The position numbers were made by a program, and so were the translations under genes. Shown piece after piece: positions 17,011 to 24,207 of a DNA stretch of 64,000 bases; the first letter of the stretch is position 1, and the number at the start of each line of letters is the position of its first letter. The notes beneath the pieces were generated by a model that was not told the origin of the DNA, did no database searches, and saw only the letters and a list, made by a program, of their open reading frames with translations. Origin of the DNA: Alteromonas sp. LOR (GTDB lineage Bacteria > Pseudomonadota > Gammaproteobacteria > Enterobacterales > Alteromonadaceae); the NCBI RefSeq assembly GCF_000753865.1, contig NZ_JQFW01000004.1:85860-149859 (forward strand). Reading direction: 5' to 3'.

Positions 17011-17199
17011 CTAGCTGGTGGATTTAGGTTTTAACTTTTGCTCGCAGGCATCCTTTACCCACTCGGAAAACGGTTGATTAAGTTTGGCTCGATCAGTCTC
17101 AATTCTCTCGAGCAGACCATCTTCGAAACGAATGTTTTTCCTGGTAGAACCTTTTCGTTCATCAGACCTTTTTGAAGAATTATTATTTTTTTCTTGCAT
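17011..17199 (-). CDS. Ribbon-helix-helix (Arc/CopG-type) repressor candidate
   Basis: A 62-residue basic protein, the only minus-strand gene in the element. After a charged N-terminus it has a beta strand 'RKNIRFEDGLLERIE' and helix 'FSEWVKDACEQKL', the classic ribbon-helix-helix layout. Two copies of TGGGTGTGTACCA stand immediately upstream of its start, and the same core lies in the iteron block beyond its 3' end. It may repress itself and the rightward genes, or control copy number. No good Shine-Dalgarno is visible, so the exact start is uncertain. Confidence 0.65.
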   Translation of the reverse strand: MQEKNNNSSKRSDERKGSTRKNIRFEDGLLERIETDRAKLNQPFSEWVKDACEQKLKPKSTS

Positions 17200-17237
17200 T
17201 GGGTGTGTACCACTCTTATATTAATGGGTGTGTACCA
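17200..17237. promoter_or_regulatory. Two TGGGTGTGTACCA boxes, candidate ribbon-helix-helix operator
   Basis: Identical 13-bp copies occur at 17200-17212 and 17225-17237, 25 bp apart, between the divergent ribbon-helix-helix gene and the rightward gene at 17282. They share the 8-bp core with the iteron block (GGTACACA reversed). Confidence 0.6.
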
Positions 17238-17281
17238 ATCAATATACAACAACGTCAGTTAGCAAACAATGGAGAATAGTT

Positions 17282-17452
17282 GTGGAAAACGAAGAAACAA
17301 TTTTTTCAGTGATTGAGAACAAGCTGCCTTACCGAATTATTAAGACAGGCCTTGAGTCATTAGGCGAAGCGAGAAAAGCGCTGGCACAGGCTGAGAAGGA
17401 ACTAGGCGGTAATATCGGCCTAGCCATTAGAAAAGAAAGTTTATTTAACTAG
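17282..17452 (+). CDS. Unknown small element protein (56 aa)
   Basis: The GTG at 17282 is chosen because GGAG stands seven bases upstream (17271-17274); the frame continues open to 17228 but that would run through the operator boxes. The product is acidic at first, then helical (GLESLGEARKALAQAEKELG). No family recognised. It leads a run of three small genes that ends in a terminator. Confidence 0.55.
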   Translation: MENEETIFSVIENKLPYRIIKTGLESLGEARKALAQAEKELGGNIGLAIRKESLFN

Positions 17453-17462
17453 AGGAACTACC

Positions 17463-17729
17463 ATGAACTCAGAAATGGAAAAAAGAGCATTAGATGTTGA
17501 AGATAAACGAACCGCTGCAATCGATAAGGCTGAGGCGATATTGAGTCTTGTACAGCTTGGAGTCGAAGAACACGGAGTGAATCAAGAAACAGTCTCTAGA
17601 GCATTGTGGGCCGCTGGCGATCTTTTATTCGAGGCAAGAGAGGCTCAAACAGATTTTCAACAAGAGTTAGCAGAGAGAAACGTAAGAATAGTTCACCAGC
17701 AAATTGAAAACACATTAAGGAAGGTATAA
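17463..17729 (+). CDS. Unknown small helical element protein (88 aa)
   Basis: Good start: AGAGGAACTACC precedes the ATG. The protein is wholly helical and charged, with 'EAILSLVQLGVEEHGVNQET' in the middle. It lies 10 bp after the previous gene and 3 bp before the next. Unknown function. Confidence 0.6.
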   Translation: MNSEMEKRALDVEDKRTAAIDKAEAILSLVQLGVEEHGVNQETVSRALWAAGDLLFEAREAQTDFQQELAERNVRIVHQQIENTLRKV

Positions 17730-17732
17730 GCC

Positions 17733-17909
17733 ATGACACACACAGATAAAGCGTTAGTTGATAGCATGGAGCAAATAAAAGCGCTTAGCTCGACATGCCA
17801 ACAACAAATATTTGAAAACACCATAGACTTAGGTAAACATGAGTTAGTCGTTCACGCCCTCCTAGATAAGATACAAGAGACCTGTAACGAGTGGTTACCC
17901 AAAGCTTGA
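17733..17909 (+). CDS. Unknown small element protein (58 aa)
   Basis: An ATG at 17733 with AAGGAAGG upstream opens a 58-residue frame ending TGA at 17907-17909. The protein starts MTHTDKALVDSMEQIKALSS and ends 'NEWLPKA'. The ribosome-binding site lies inside the end of the preceding gene, as in a tight operon, and a hairpin follows at once. Unknown function. Confidence 0.55.
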   Translation: MTHTDKALVDSMEQIKALSSTCQQQIFENTIDLGKHELVVHALLDKIQETCNEWLPKA

Positions 17910-17920
17910 TAGAGTTCGAA

Positions 17921-17946
17921 GGGGGTAACGTTCTGTTACCCTCTCT
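17921..17946 (+). terminator. Hairpin terminator after the small-gene run
   Basis: GGGTAAC-GTTCT-GTTACCC (17923-17941), extended by G-C pairs and followed by TCTCTTT. The stem uses the same GGGTAAC/GTTACCC word as the hairpin upstream of the winged-helix gene, so it could double as a protein site. Confidence 0.6.
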
Positions 17947-18170
17947 TTATAAAAACCGTCCATATCCCGTCCACAGCTAAAAGCTATAAACATCAAAAAG
18001 CTAAGCAATTCAATAATGTAAATGATTTTTGGCGTTTTCCATTGTGGAATACACATTACTTGTCATATACATGTCACGGAAAAAACCATAAAGCGCACAT
18101 TTCATAGCTGAATCATAGGGTTACAAGGTTTTGTGGGTTTTCTATAGAGGAAAACGCAAAGAGTCATGCC

Positions 18171-18208
18171 TGTCCTGATTTCGGGACTGTTCTGTCCTGA
18201 TATCGGGA
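18171..18208. promoter_or_regulatory. Two TGTCCTGATWTCGGGA boxes, 22 bp apart
   Basis: The copies are at 18171-18186 and 18193-18208. The core TCCTGATATCGGGA is a near-perfect palindrome with one mismatched pair. A 22-bp period puts both boxes on the same face of the helix, typical of operator pairs. The protein that binds is unknown; the AlpA-like protein is a candidate. Confidence 0.5.
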
Positions 18209-18351
18209 TTATTGACCAATCAACCAATCGGTTGAAGAAAGTTAACTGATTGGTGTAGTCGCCAAATACCAAATATTTAGAATTTAAAACTAAAAATAGA
18301 CTTAAATTAAGCATTTAATGCTGTGAAGATCAATATTTGCGCAATTTATTA

Positions 18352-18379
18352 TTGATATTGTATTTATATACAGTATTAT
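18352..18379 (+). promoter_or_regulatory. Sigma70-like promoter with embedded LexA-like box
   Basis: TTGATA (18352-18357), 16 bp, TATTAT (18374-18379). The segment 18356-18375 on the minus strand reads TACTGTATATAAATACAATA, 18 of 20 matches to the E. coli LexA consensus, with CTGT-N8-ACAA in place of CTGT-N8-ACAG. The box spans the promoter, as in SOS genes. It should drive the capsid operon starting at 18531. Confidence 0.55.
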
Positions 18380-18404
18380 TGAGTTGCTCAATGCTTAAGC
18401 AGCG

Positions 18405-18501
18405 GGCAACTACCAAGCGGGGCGGTTTGGTTTCAAGTCTTTTGCCTTATTAAAGTTTAGATACCGCGCTCACTATCGCCCCGCTTACTCTAATAGTTGC
18501 C
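18405..18501. repeat. Nested GC-rich inverted repeat upstream of the capsid gene
   Basis: Outer arms GGCAACTA (18405-18412) and TAGTTGCC (18494-18501) enclose inner arms AAGCGGGGCG (18415-18424) and CGCCCCGCTT (18477-18486). About 52 nt separate the inner arms. It is GC-rich in AT-rich surroundings and lies in the presumed 5' leader of the capsid mRNA. It could be a packaging (cos/pac) site or an RNA structure. Confidence 0.6.
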
Positions 18502-18530
18502 TGAAGTTAAAAACTAAAACAGGTAACAAT

Positions 18531-19694
18531 ATGAAATTATTATTAGAGTTAAGATCGAAAAAGGCAGACCTTCATGCCCAAATGAAGAAGATGGTTGAAA
18601 CTGCCGAAAGTGAAAAGCGCAGTTTATCCAAAGACGAAGACGCAAAATTCAAAGCGCTTCAAGAATCAATTGAAGAAACGAACGCAAGCATTCAGCGAGC
18701 GGAAGTTCTTGCAGACAATGAACGCAGTTTAATTACTGGCCCCGAGTCAACTCCAGAAGATAAAGCCCCTAGCAACGCAGAGCTTAGAACGTTTATCAAA
18801 ACTGGTGATGTTCGCTCACTGACAAGCGCCGTTGATTCAGATGGCGGTTTCGCAGTAGTTCCGACACTCGATAGAGCTATTTACAAATTACTTCGAGACA
18901 ACTCAGTTTTTCGTTCCAACGCCACTGTTAAAACCACCTCAAGTAAATCACATGAATTGCTAGTAAGTACCGGCGGTACTACAGCTTCATGGGCCGCTGA
19001 AGGTGATACACGAGGCGAGACAAGCACAAGCAATTTAGAAAGCATAGAAATCAGACTTAATAGTCTTTTCGCCTATCCGAGCACTACACAAGAATTGCTT
19101 GACTGGTCAGACTTTGACATTGCCGGCTGGTTAACTTCAGAAGTAGCGGAGCAAACCGGAGTGGTAGAAGAAGCATCATTTTGGAATGGAGATGCCGTTA
19201 AAAAGCCAAAAGGATTGTTAACTTATCCCACGGCTGCAACTGACGATTCAACACGAGCATTCGGTACTATCCAAGCAATTGAAACCGCAGCCGCGAACAC
19301 ACTTACCGGTGATGACCTGATTACCTTTGTTCACAAGTTACGCCAGGGCTATAGAGCCGGCGCTAAGTTCTATATGAATGATGCAATGTTAGAACGAGTT
19401 CGCAAACTCAAAGACTCTGATGATAATTATCTTTGGAGACCAGGCATCGCAGAAGGCTCACCTAGTACGCTTTTAGGTAAAGCGGTTGAGATAGCAGAAG
19501 CTATTCCAGACGACCAAATTGTATATGGTGACTTAGCTAAGGCTTACACGGTTTTAGACCATACAAGCGGTATCCAAATGATTCGAGACAATATTACCTC
19601 AAAAGGTTTTGTGAAGATGTTCACGACTCGTTATGTCGGCGGCGGCCTAGTTGATTCAAATGCTATTAAATCACTAACAATCGCAGCAGCTTAA
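18531..19694 (+). CDS. HK97-fold major capsid protein
   Basis: 387 residues. The first 60 or so form a charged coiled coil (delta/scaffold domain). Then come the HK97 gp5-like features 'SDGGFAVVPTLDRAIYKLL', 'TASWAAEGDTRGETSTSNLE' and 'VVEEASFWNGDAVKKPKGLL', and near the end 'YGDLAKAYTVLDHTSGIQMI'. It should assemble the procapsid and be cut after the delta domain by the next gene product. First gene of the structural block, which runs capsid-protease-portal, the reverse of the common HK97 phage order but the order I recall for capsid-forming PICIs. A terminator-like palindrome follows. Confidence 0.93.
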   Translation: MKLLLELRSKKADLHAQMKKMVETAESEKRSLSKDEDAKFKALQESIEETNASIQRAEVLADNERSLITGPESTPEDKAPSNAELRTFIKTGDVRSLTSAVDSDGGFAVVPTLDRAIYKLLRDNSVFRSNATVKTTSSKSHELLVSTGGTTASWAAEGDTRGETSTSNLESIEIRLNSLFAYPSTTQELLDWSDFDIAGWLTSEVAEQTGVVEEASFWNGDAVKKPKGLLTYPTAATDDSTRAFGTIQAIETAAANTLTGDDLITFVHKLRQGYRAGAKFYMNDAMLERVRKLKDSDDNYLWRPGIAEGSPSTLLGKAVEIAEAIPDDQIVYGDLAKAYTVLDHTSGIQMIRDNITSKGFVKMFTTRYVGGGLVDSNAIKSLTIAAA

Positions 19695-19702
19695 TTCATA
19701 GA

Positions 19703-19722
19703 GGGGCCGCGGCCCCTTTTTT
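19703..19722 (+). terminator. Terminator-like palindrome between capsid and protease genes
   Basis: GGGGCCGCGGCCCC (19703-19716) is a perfect palindrome followed by six T. It sits inside an operon whose next gene starts 13 bp later, so it probably terminates only part of the transcripts. Confidence 0.7.
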
Positions 19723-19734
19723 CGAGGTTATTCA

Positions 19735-20295
19735 ATGAAACTAGAAGTAAGAGCGGCGGCTGGTTTAAGCCTTCAAGGTAAGAAGATCATCGGGCGACCA
19801 GTTGTTTACAACTCACGCTCAGAAAATTTAGGCGGATTCGTGGAAATCATTTCCCCTGGTGCGTTTGGTGATTCAATCAATGGTGATATACGCGCATTGG
19901 TTGAACACGACTCCAAAATGCTAATTGGTCGAACTGAGTCTAATACGATGCGCATCAAGGAAGATCGGGAGGGGCTATTAGTGGAGATAGACCCGCCCAA
20001 TACAAGAGCAGATCTTTTAGAGAGCATTGAACGCCGTGATATTACTGGAATGAGTTTCGGTTTTACCGTTAATGACCAGGGTGCAGAATGGAACTTTGAC
20101 GAAGACCCCGCACTTAGAACGGTAACAAGCGCCGTGCTTCACGAGATAACCATTACTAGTATGCCAGCTTACAGGGCAACTAACGTTCAAGTCGCAATGA
20201 GACACTTGGAAAATTACAAGAACTCAAGCGCACTTAATTCGCTAGGTTATGAGCTCGACTTGGCTAAGTACAAAACAGAGGTACTAGGATGCTAA
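19735..20295 (+). CDS. HK97-family prohead maturation protease
   Basis: 186 residues. The fold signature 'GRPVVYNSRSENLGGFVEII' is followed by 'SPGAFGDSI'. The likely catalytic residues are His in 'ALVEHDSKMLIGR' and Ser in 'ITGMSFGF', with an acidic residue in 'VLHEITITSMPAY'. It should cleave the capsid delta domain during maturation. GAGGTTATTCA precedes the ATG, and the end overlaps the portal gene by 7 bp. Confidence 0.92.
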   Translation: MKLEVRAAAGLSLQGKKIIGRPVVYNSRSENLGGFVEIISPGAFGDSINGDIRALVEHDSKMLIGRTESNTMRIKEDREGLLVEIDPPNTRADLLESIERRDITGMSFGFTVNDQGAEWNFDEDPALRTVTSAVLHEITITSMPAYRATNVQVAMRHLENYKNSSALNSLGYELDLAKYKTEVLGC

Positions 20296-21488
20296 ACCCG
20301 TTGAAGTTCTTCAAGCGGTCAGCCTCGATAACATCGACAGACCAACTTTTAAATCTTTTGTCTACCACTCACGAAACCGCTTCCGGCTCAGTAGTGAGTA
20401 GTGACACGGCCCAGAACTTACCCGCTGTTTATTGCGCGGTAAATACTATTAGTGAAGCTATCGCGTCGATGCCTGTTCATGTTTACAAAAAAAACGAGAG
20501 CGGCGACAAAGAGCGCCAGCGCAGTAATGTTCTTGAAAGGCTATTAAACATTTCGCCAAACGGCTACCAAACTGCTTTCGACTTCAAAGTTGCATTGATG
20601 CGCAGCGCTCTACTCACTGGTAACTCTTACGCTGAAATTATTTATGATAATGCGGGTAGAGTTCAAAAAATAATACCGCTTCACCCTAACGAGGTAACAG
20701 TAAAAGAATTACCTAATTACCGTTTGGGTTATCACGTCACTAGAAAGGGTAAGTATCGTTCGTTGCAGCAAGAAGAAATGCTTCATATTCGAGTTAACTC
20801 TGATGATGGAATCATAGGTAAAAGCCCTATTACTGTTTGTAGAGAATCATTAGGCGCTGAAATGGCCACGCAAGAACACGGCTCTAGCCTTTTTAAAAAT
20901 AAGTGTGCTCCTTCAGGTGTGTTTACCTGGCCCAATAAAATGAGCGCCGAGACGATGAGGACTACCTTAGACTACATTACCAAGAACTACACTGGCAACA
21001 AGAACTCAGGCAAGCCCCTGATCATGACTGAGGGCGGAGAGTTCACCAACTTAACCATGAGTAACCATGATGCAGAGTGGCTGGAGTCTAAGAAGTTCGG
21101 CATTGCTGAGATAGCACGTATGTTTAAGATAAGCCCTATATTCTTACAGGATTACAGTAACAGTACTTACAGCAACTTTGCCGAGGCCTCTAAAGCTTTC
21201 CTTCAGCAAACGTTAAAGCCCTGGCTTACTAACATAGAAGCCTCTTTACTGATGAACCTGATACCAGATAGAGCACAGAGCACAACATCTATTCAGTTCG
21301 AGACAAAAGATATAATGAGAACTACTGCTAGGGAACGCTTTGAACTATATGACATAGCGATTAGAAATGGATTGATGAATCCTAATCAATGTAGACGAGC
21401 CGAGAACATGGAGCCGAGAGAAGGTGGTGATCAATACAGTCAAAGCTGGTTGCAACAAGCGAAAGCAGCAGAACCGACGCAGGATTAG
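20289..21488 (+). CDS. HK97-family portal protein
   Basis: 399 residues, usual for the family. Landmarks are 'LPAVYCAVNTISEAIASMPV' near the N-terminus, 'LLTGNSYAEIIYD', 'ILHPNEV'-like 'IIPLHPNEVTV', 'GIIGKSPITVCRESLG' and 'FKISPIFLQDYSNSTYSNFA'. Twelve copies would form the ring at the capsid vertex through which DNA enters and to which a tail attaches. Starts inside the protease gene. About 110 bp of non-coding sequence follow, in the place where connector genes would be expected. Confidence 0.93.
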   Translation: MLNPLKFFKRSASITSTDQLLNLLSTTHETASGSVVSSDTAQNLPAVYCAVNTISEAIASMPVHVYKKNESGDKERQRSNVLERLLNISPNGYQTAFDFKVALMRSALLTGNSYAEIIYDNAGRVQKIIPLHPNEVTVKELPNYRLGYHVTRKGKYRSLQQEEMLHIRVNSDDGIIGKSPITVCRESLGAEMATQEHGSSLFKNKCAPSGVFTWPNKMSAETMRTTLDYITKNYTGNKNSGKPLIMTEGGEFTNLTMSNHDAEWLESKKFGIAEIARMFKISPIFLQDYSNSTYSNFAEASKAFLQQTLKPWLTNIEASLLMNLIPDRAQSTTSIQFETKDIMRTTARERFELYDIAIRNGLMNPNQCRRAENMEPREGGDQYSQSWLQQAKAAEPTQD

Positions 21489-21602
21489 GTATCACTTTGG
21501 GCAAGGGGTACGGGGGTATTTTCAAGACTAGGTTCGATTTACACAGTACCGCCGCAATAGGTTTTTTTACACGCCTGGCGTTCAAAATTTGGAATTAGCA
21601 AT

Positions 21603-21986
21603 ATGAATAAAACAATTAGAACCCTCGACAGGATCAGAGAAGACGCAGCCAAGCAACAGACAGATCCATTGAAGAGTAAGACAGATAAGGCTTACAGCTT
21701 TCCATCATGCCCCCGGCACATTAAAGGTGCTGAGAAAAAAGTATGGAGCGAAGTTCGAAAGGAAATGGAAGTTTTTGAACTAATAACGGGCGCTGATAAG
21801 GCTATTCTTGAACAATATTGCTTTCTTATGGCGCAATTGAGAGAGCAACCAAGCGAATTTACTGCATCATTACACGCTCAGTTGAGAGGGCTAGCAAACG
21901 ATCTATACCTCACGCCAGAGAGCCGCCGCAAAGCTAAATTAAGCATTGCTGAAGATGATGATCCTCTCAAAAAATACGGCTTGTAA
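21603..21986 (+). CDS. Phage terminase small subunit, P27 family
   Basis: 127 residues, a little short for the family. It begins with a flexible basic stretch, then 'CPRHIKGAEKKVWSEVRKEM', typical of P27-family small terminases ('P..L.....W..v...L'), and 'LITGADKAILEQYCFLMAQL'; it ends 'DDDPLKKYGL'. The protein should recognise the packaging site on DNA and hand it to a large subunit. No large terminase is encoded in the element, so a helper enzyme would be needed (inference). Confidence 0.8.
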   Translation: MNKTIRTLDRIREDAAKQQTDPLKSKTDKAYSFPSCPRHIKGAEKKVWSEVRKEMEVFELITGADKAILEQYCFLMAQLREQPSEFTASLHAQLRGLANDLYLTPESRRKAKLSIAEDDDPLKKYGL

Positions 21987-22001
21987 TGCTAAGGGGCAAT
22001 T

Positions 22002-23864
22002 ATGGCGAGTAACATCGGACGCTTAACAGTTGATTTAAGACTGGCTTCACAGAAATTTGAGGCCAGCCTTAAAAAAGCTACGGCTAACTTAACCACATTC
22101 AGAAATAGAGCCAATACCGCTGTAAAATCTATCGGCGGCATGCAGGCACGAATAGCTGGCCTAGTAGGTGTTGCAGGTTTTGGCGCGATGATATCAGGCA
22201 GCCTTAAAGCTGGTGATTCAATTGCTAAGTTATCAGACAGAGTTGGAATAAGTACAGAAAGCCTTTCAGCACTCCAACACATGGCTGAACTTAATGGCGA
22301 ATCTATCGAAGGGCTCGACAAATCAATCGAGAAAATGTCACGCTCAATCGGTGAAGCATCCCGCGGAATAGGTACCGGTAAAAAAGCATTCGAAGAACTT
22401 GGAATTTCTATCAACCAGCTCCAAGGCCTTAATGCTGAAGAACGTTTCTTAACCATTGCTGAAGCGATAAAGGGCGTAGGAGATAAATCACTCCAAGCGA
22501 GTTATGCGTCAGATATTTTCGGTAGGTCTGGTATCAAGTTGATAAACACACTTGACCAGGGCCGCGAAGGTTTCGAAGCCGCTAAAAATGAAGTTGAGTC
22601 TTTAGGCCTCGCATTGAATCGAGTTGATGCCGCAAAGATTGAGGCCGCTAATGATGCGATATTGAGAGCGCAGAAAGCAATTAAAGGCGTATCGTTACAA
22701 GCGAGTTCCCAGCTTTCACCACTAATTGAAGCCGTTGCAACTGCTTTCACGGAGTCCGCAACACAAGGGAATAATTTTGGTGAGACAGTAAAGAATGTAA
22801 TAACAGGAAGCTCGAAAGTCGTTGGTGTTTTTGCCGATGGAATACATGGCATCAGCATAATCTTAAAAACCGTCGAACTTGCCGTTAAAGGGTTTGGTAC
22901 GGTTTGGGCAACAGTTCTTGACACAGTCGTAAATCAAGGACTAATACCATTTGCGAATAAAATAAACGAATATGCTTTAGGTCCAATTAAAGATGTATTG
23001 TCATTCGCTTCAGAGTATAGCGATACCGCGAAACAAATGCTTAACGAGCTTTCTAGTTTCGAGGGTGTAAAAAATGTAGACGGTATAACAAACTTTGCAG
23101 ATTCGATGAAAGAATCTTTAGAAAGTTCTAGAGTCGATTTACAAAATGCGATGATGAAAACGATTCCCTCAGTTGCAATGAAAGCAAAGATTGATGAAGT
23201 TTTCGAAACTGCTAACGAGAACGCATTAAAAAAAGCACAAGACGTAAAGGATCAACTAGAAAAAACACTGGGCGTTAGTCCAACCGTTGAAGAACCGGTG
23301 ACTGAACCAGAAAAAGGCTCTAAAGAAGAAACCAGCGATGAAGAGAAGATAGCTAAAAAGCGTTCATACCTTGAAAGGGTAGCGAATCTTGAAATAGGGC
23401 AATCAAAGAAAGTAGCCGCCATACAAAGAGCTATAAAGCTTAAGCAACTTATTATGAATAAGTTCAAAGCAATATCGGAAGCAGTTGCATCCGCTCCGTT
23501 CCCTGCCAATATCCCAGCTATAGCCCTGGCAACCGCGGAATCATTCGCGGCCTTATCTGGCTTTAAAAGCGCTGGTTCTTTTGAGGGTGGTGGCTATACG
23601 GGCAGGGGTGCAAGAGTTGGCGGCATAGATGGTAGAGGTGGTATACCTGTTACCGTTCACCCTAATGAAATGATTATCGATTTAGATAAGCAGAAAGCGC
23701 AAAGCTTGCAGACCGTTAAAAGCGGTTCAACTAACACTAACAATACAACTATTTCAATTAGCAACATGATACAAGGAAGTAGTGATGACATCTTATCAGC
23801 AATAGAGCGGCAACCAAGACGACTCAAACGGATAATTCAAAGTGTTTCAGTAAGGCCAATCTAA
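22002..23864 (+). CDS. Tail tape-measure-like protein
   Basis: 620 residues, starting 15 bp after the small terminase gene. The N-terminus 'IGRLTVDLRLASQKFEASLK' with helical repeats and 'VGVAGFGAMISGSLKAGDSI' is typical of tape-measure proteins, as is 'LSDRVGISTESLSALQHMAE'. Long helical regions follow, then hydrophobic stretches at about 245-310, and 'GGGYTGRGARVGGIDGRGGI' with 'VTVHPNEMIIDL' near the C-terminus, a hallmark of lambda-type tails. It ends 'RQPRRLKRIIQSVSV'. In phages it sets tail length. Here it stands without tube, chaperone or tip genes, which is odd. It is the last gene before attR. Confidence 0.85.
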   Translation: MASNIGRLTVDLRLASQKFEASLKKATANLTTFRNRANTAVKSIGGMQARIAGLVGVAGFGAMISGSLKAGDSIAKLSDRVGISTESLSALQHMAELNGESIEGLDKSIEKMSRSIGEASRGIGTGKKAFEELGISINQLQGLNAEERFLTIAEAIKGVGDKSLQASYASDIFGRSGIKLINTLDQGREGFEAAKNEVESLGLALNRVDAAKIEAANDAILRAQKAIKGVSLQASSQLSPLIEAVATAFTESATQGNNFGETVKNVITGSSKVVGVFADGIHGISIILKTVELAVKGFGTVWATVLDTVVNQGLIPFANKINEYALGPIKDVLSFASEYSDTAKQMLNELSSFEGVKNVDGITNFADSMKESLESSRVDLQNAMMKTIPSVAMKAKIDEVFETANENALKKAQDVKDQLEKTLGVSPTVEEPVTEPEKGSKEETSDEEKIAKKRSYLERVANLEIGQSKKVAAIQRAIKLKQLIMNKFKAISEAVASAPFPANIPAIALATAESFAALSGFKSAGSFEGGGYTGRGARVGGIDGRGGIPVTVHPNEMIIDLDKQKAQSLQTVKSGSTNTNNTTISISNMIQGSSDDILSAIERQPRRLKRIIQSVSVRPI

Positions 23865-23920
23865 ATCAGACAACGAAAACATGGGTAGTTTCAGCAATGG
23901 AACTGCCCTTTTTAAACAGT

Positions 23921-23937
23921 GTTCCCGATTCGTTCCC
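23921..23937. promoter_or_regulatory. GTTCCC pair, candidate integrase arm-type site, right end
   Basis: GTTCCC at 23921-23926 and 23932-23937, 11 bp apart and followed by ACTTTT, the same layout as at the left end. It lies 57 bp inside the right repeat. Confidence 0.5.
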
Positions 23938-23993
23938 ACTTTTATTTTTAAAGTTTTTTGTGAGTCTATACTTACGCTGCAGGGCTTGTGTGG

Positions 23994-24070
<77 letters not shown>

Positions 24071-24207
24071 ATTGTGTATCTAGGCGTTGATAAATAACAA
24101 ATGGGCATTTGTTTGCTCAACGGCGCGTATAATACTGAGGCAGAATGAAAGCTGCAAGAAAAACTTAACAAATCGCGCTTAAGTGTTTATTTTACCAGCA
24201 ACTTCAT

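Larger units (their letters stand above)
17947..18530. other. Long regulatory region upstream of the capsid operon
   Basis: About 580 bp without a supported gene. It contains, left to right, paired operator-like boxes (18171-18208), a stem-forming block around CCAATC/GATTGG (18215-18255), an SOS-like promoter (18352-18379) and a GC-rich nested inverted repeat (18405-18501). A small minus-strand frame at 18102-18314 has no coding character. Confidence 0.7.

Noticed and set aside
16837..17034. A 65-residue plus-strand protein in the element
   Set aside because: It starts at TTG without a ribosome-binding site, contains an iteron copy and overlaps the ribbon-helix-helix gene.
18102..18314. A 70-residue minus-strand protein upstream of the capsid gene
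   Set aside because: No ribosome-binding site or family likeness, and it runs through the paired operator boxes.
21989..22924. Long minus-strand frames opposite the tape-measure gene
   Set aside because: They mirror the helical codon pattern of the tape-measure gene and have no starts or family features.
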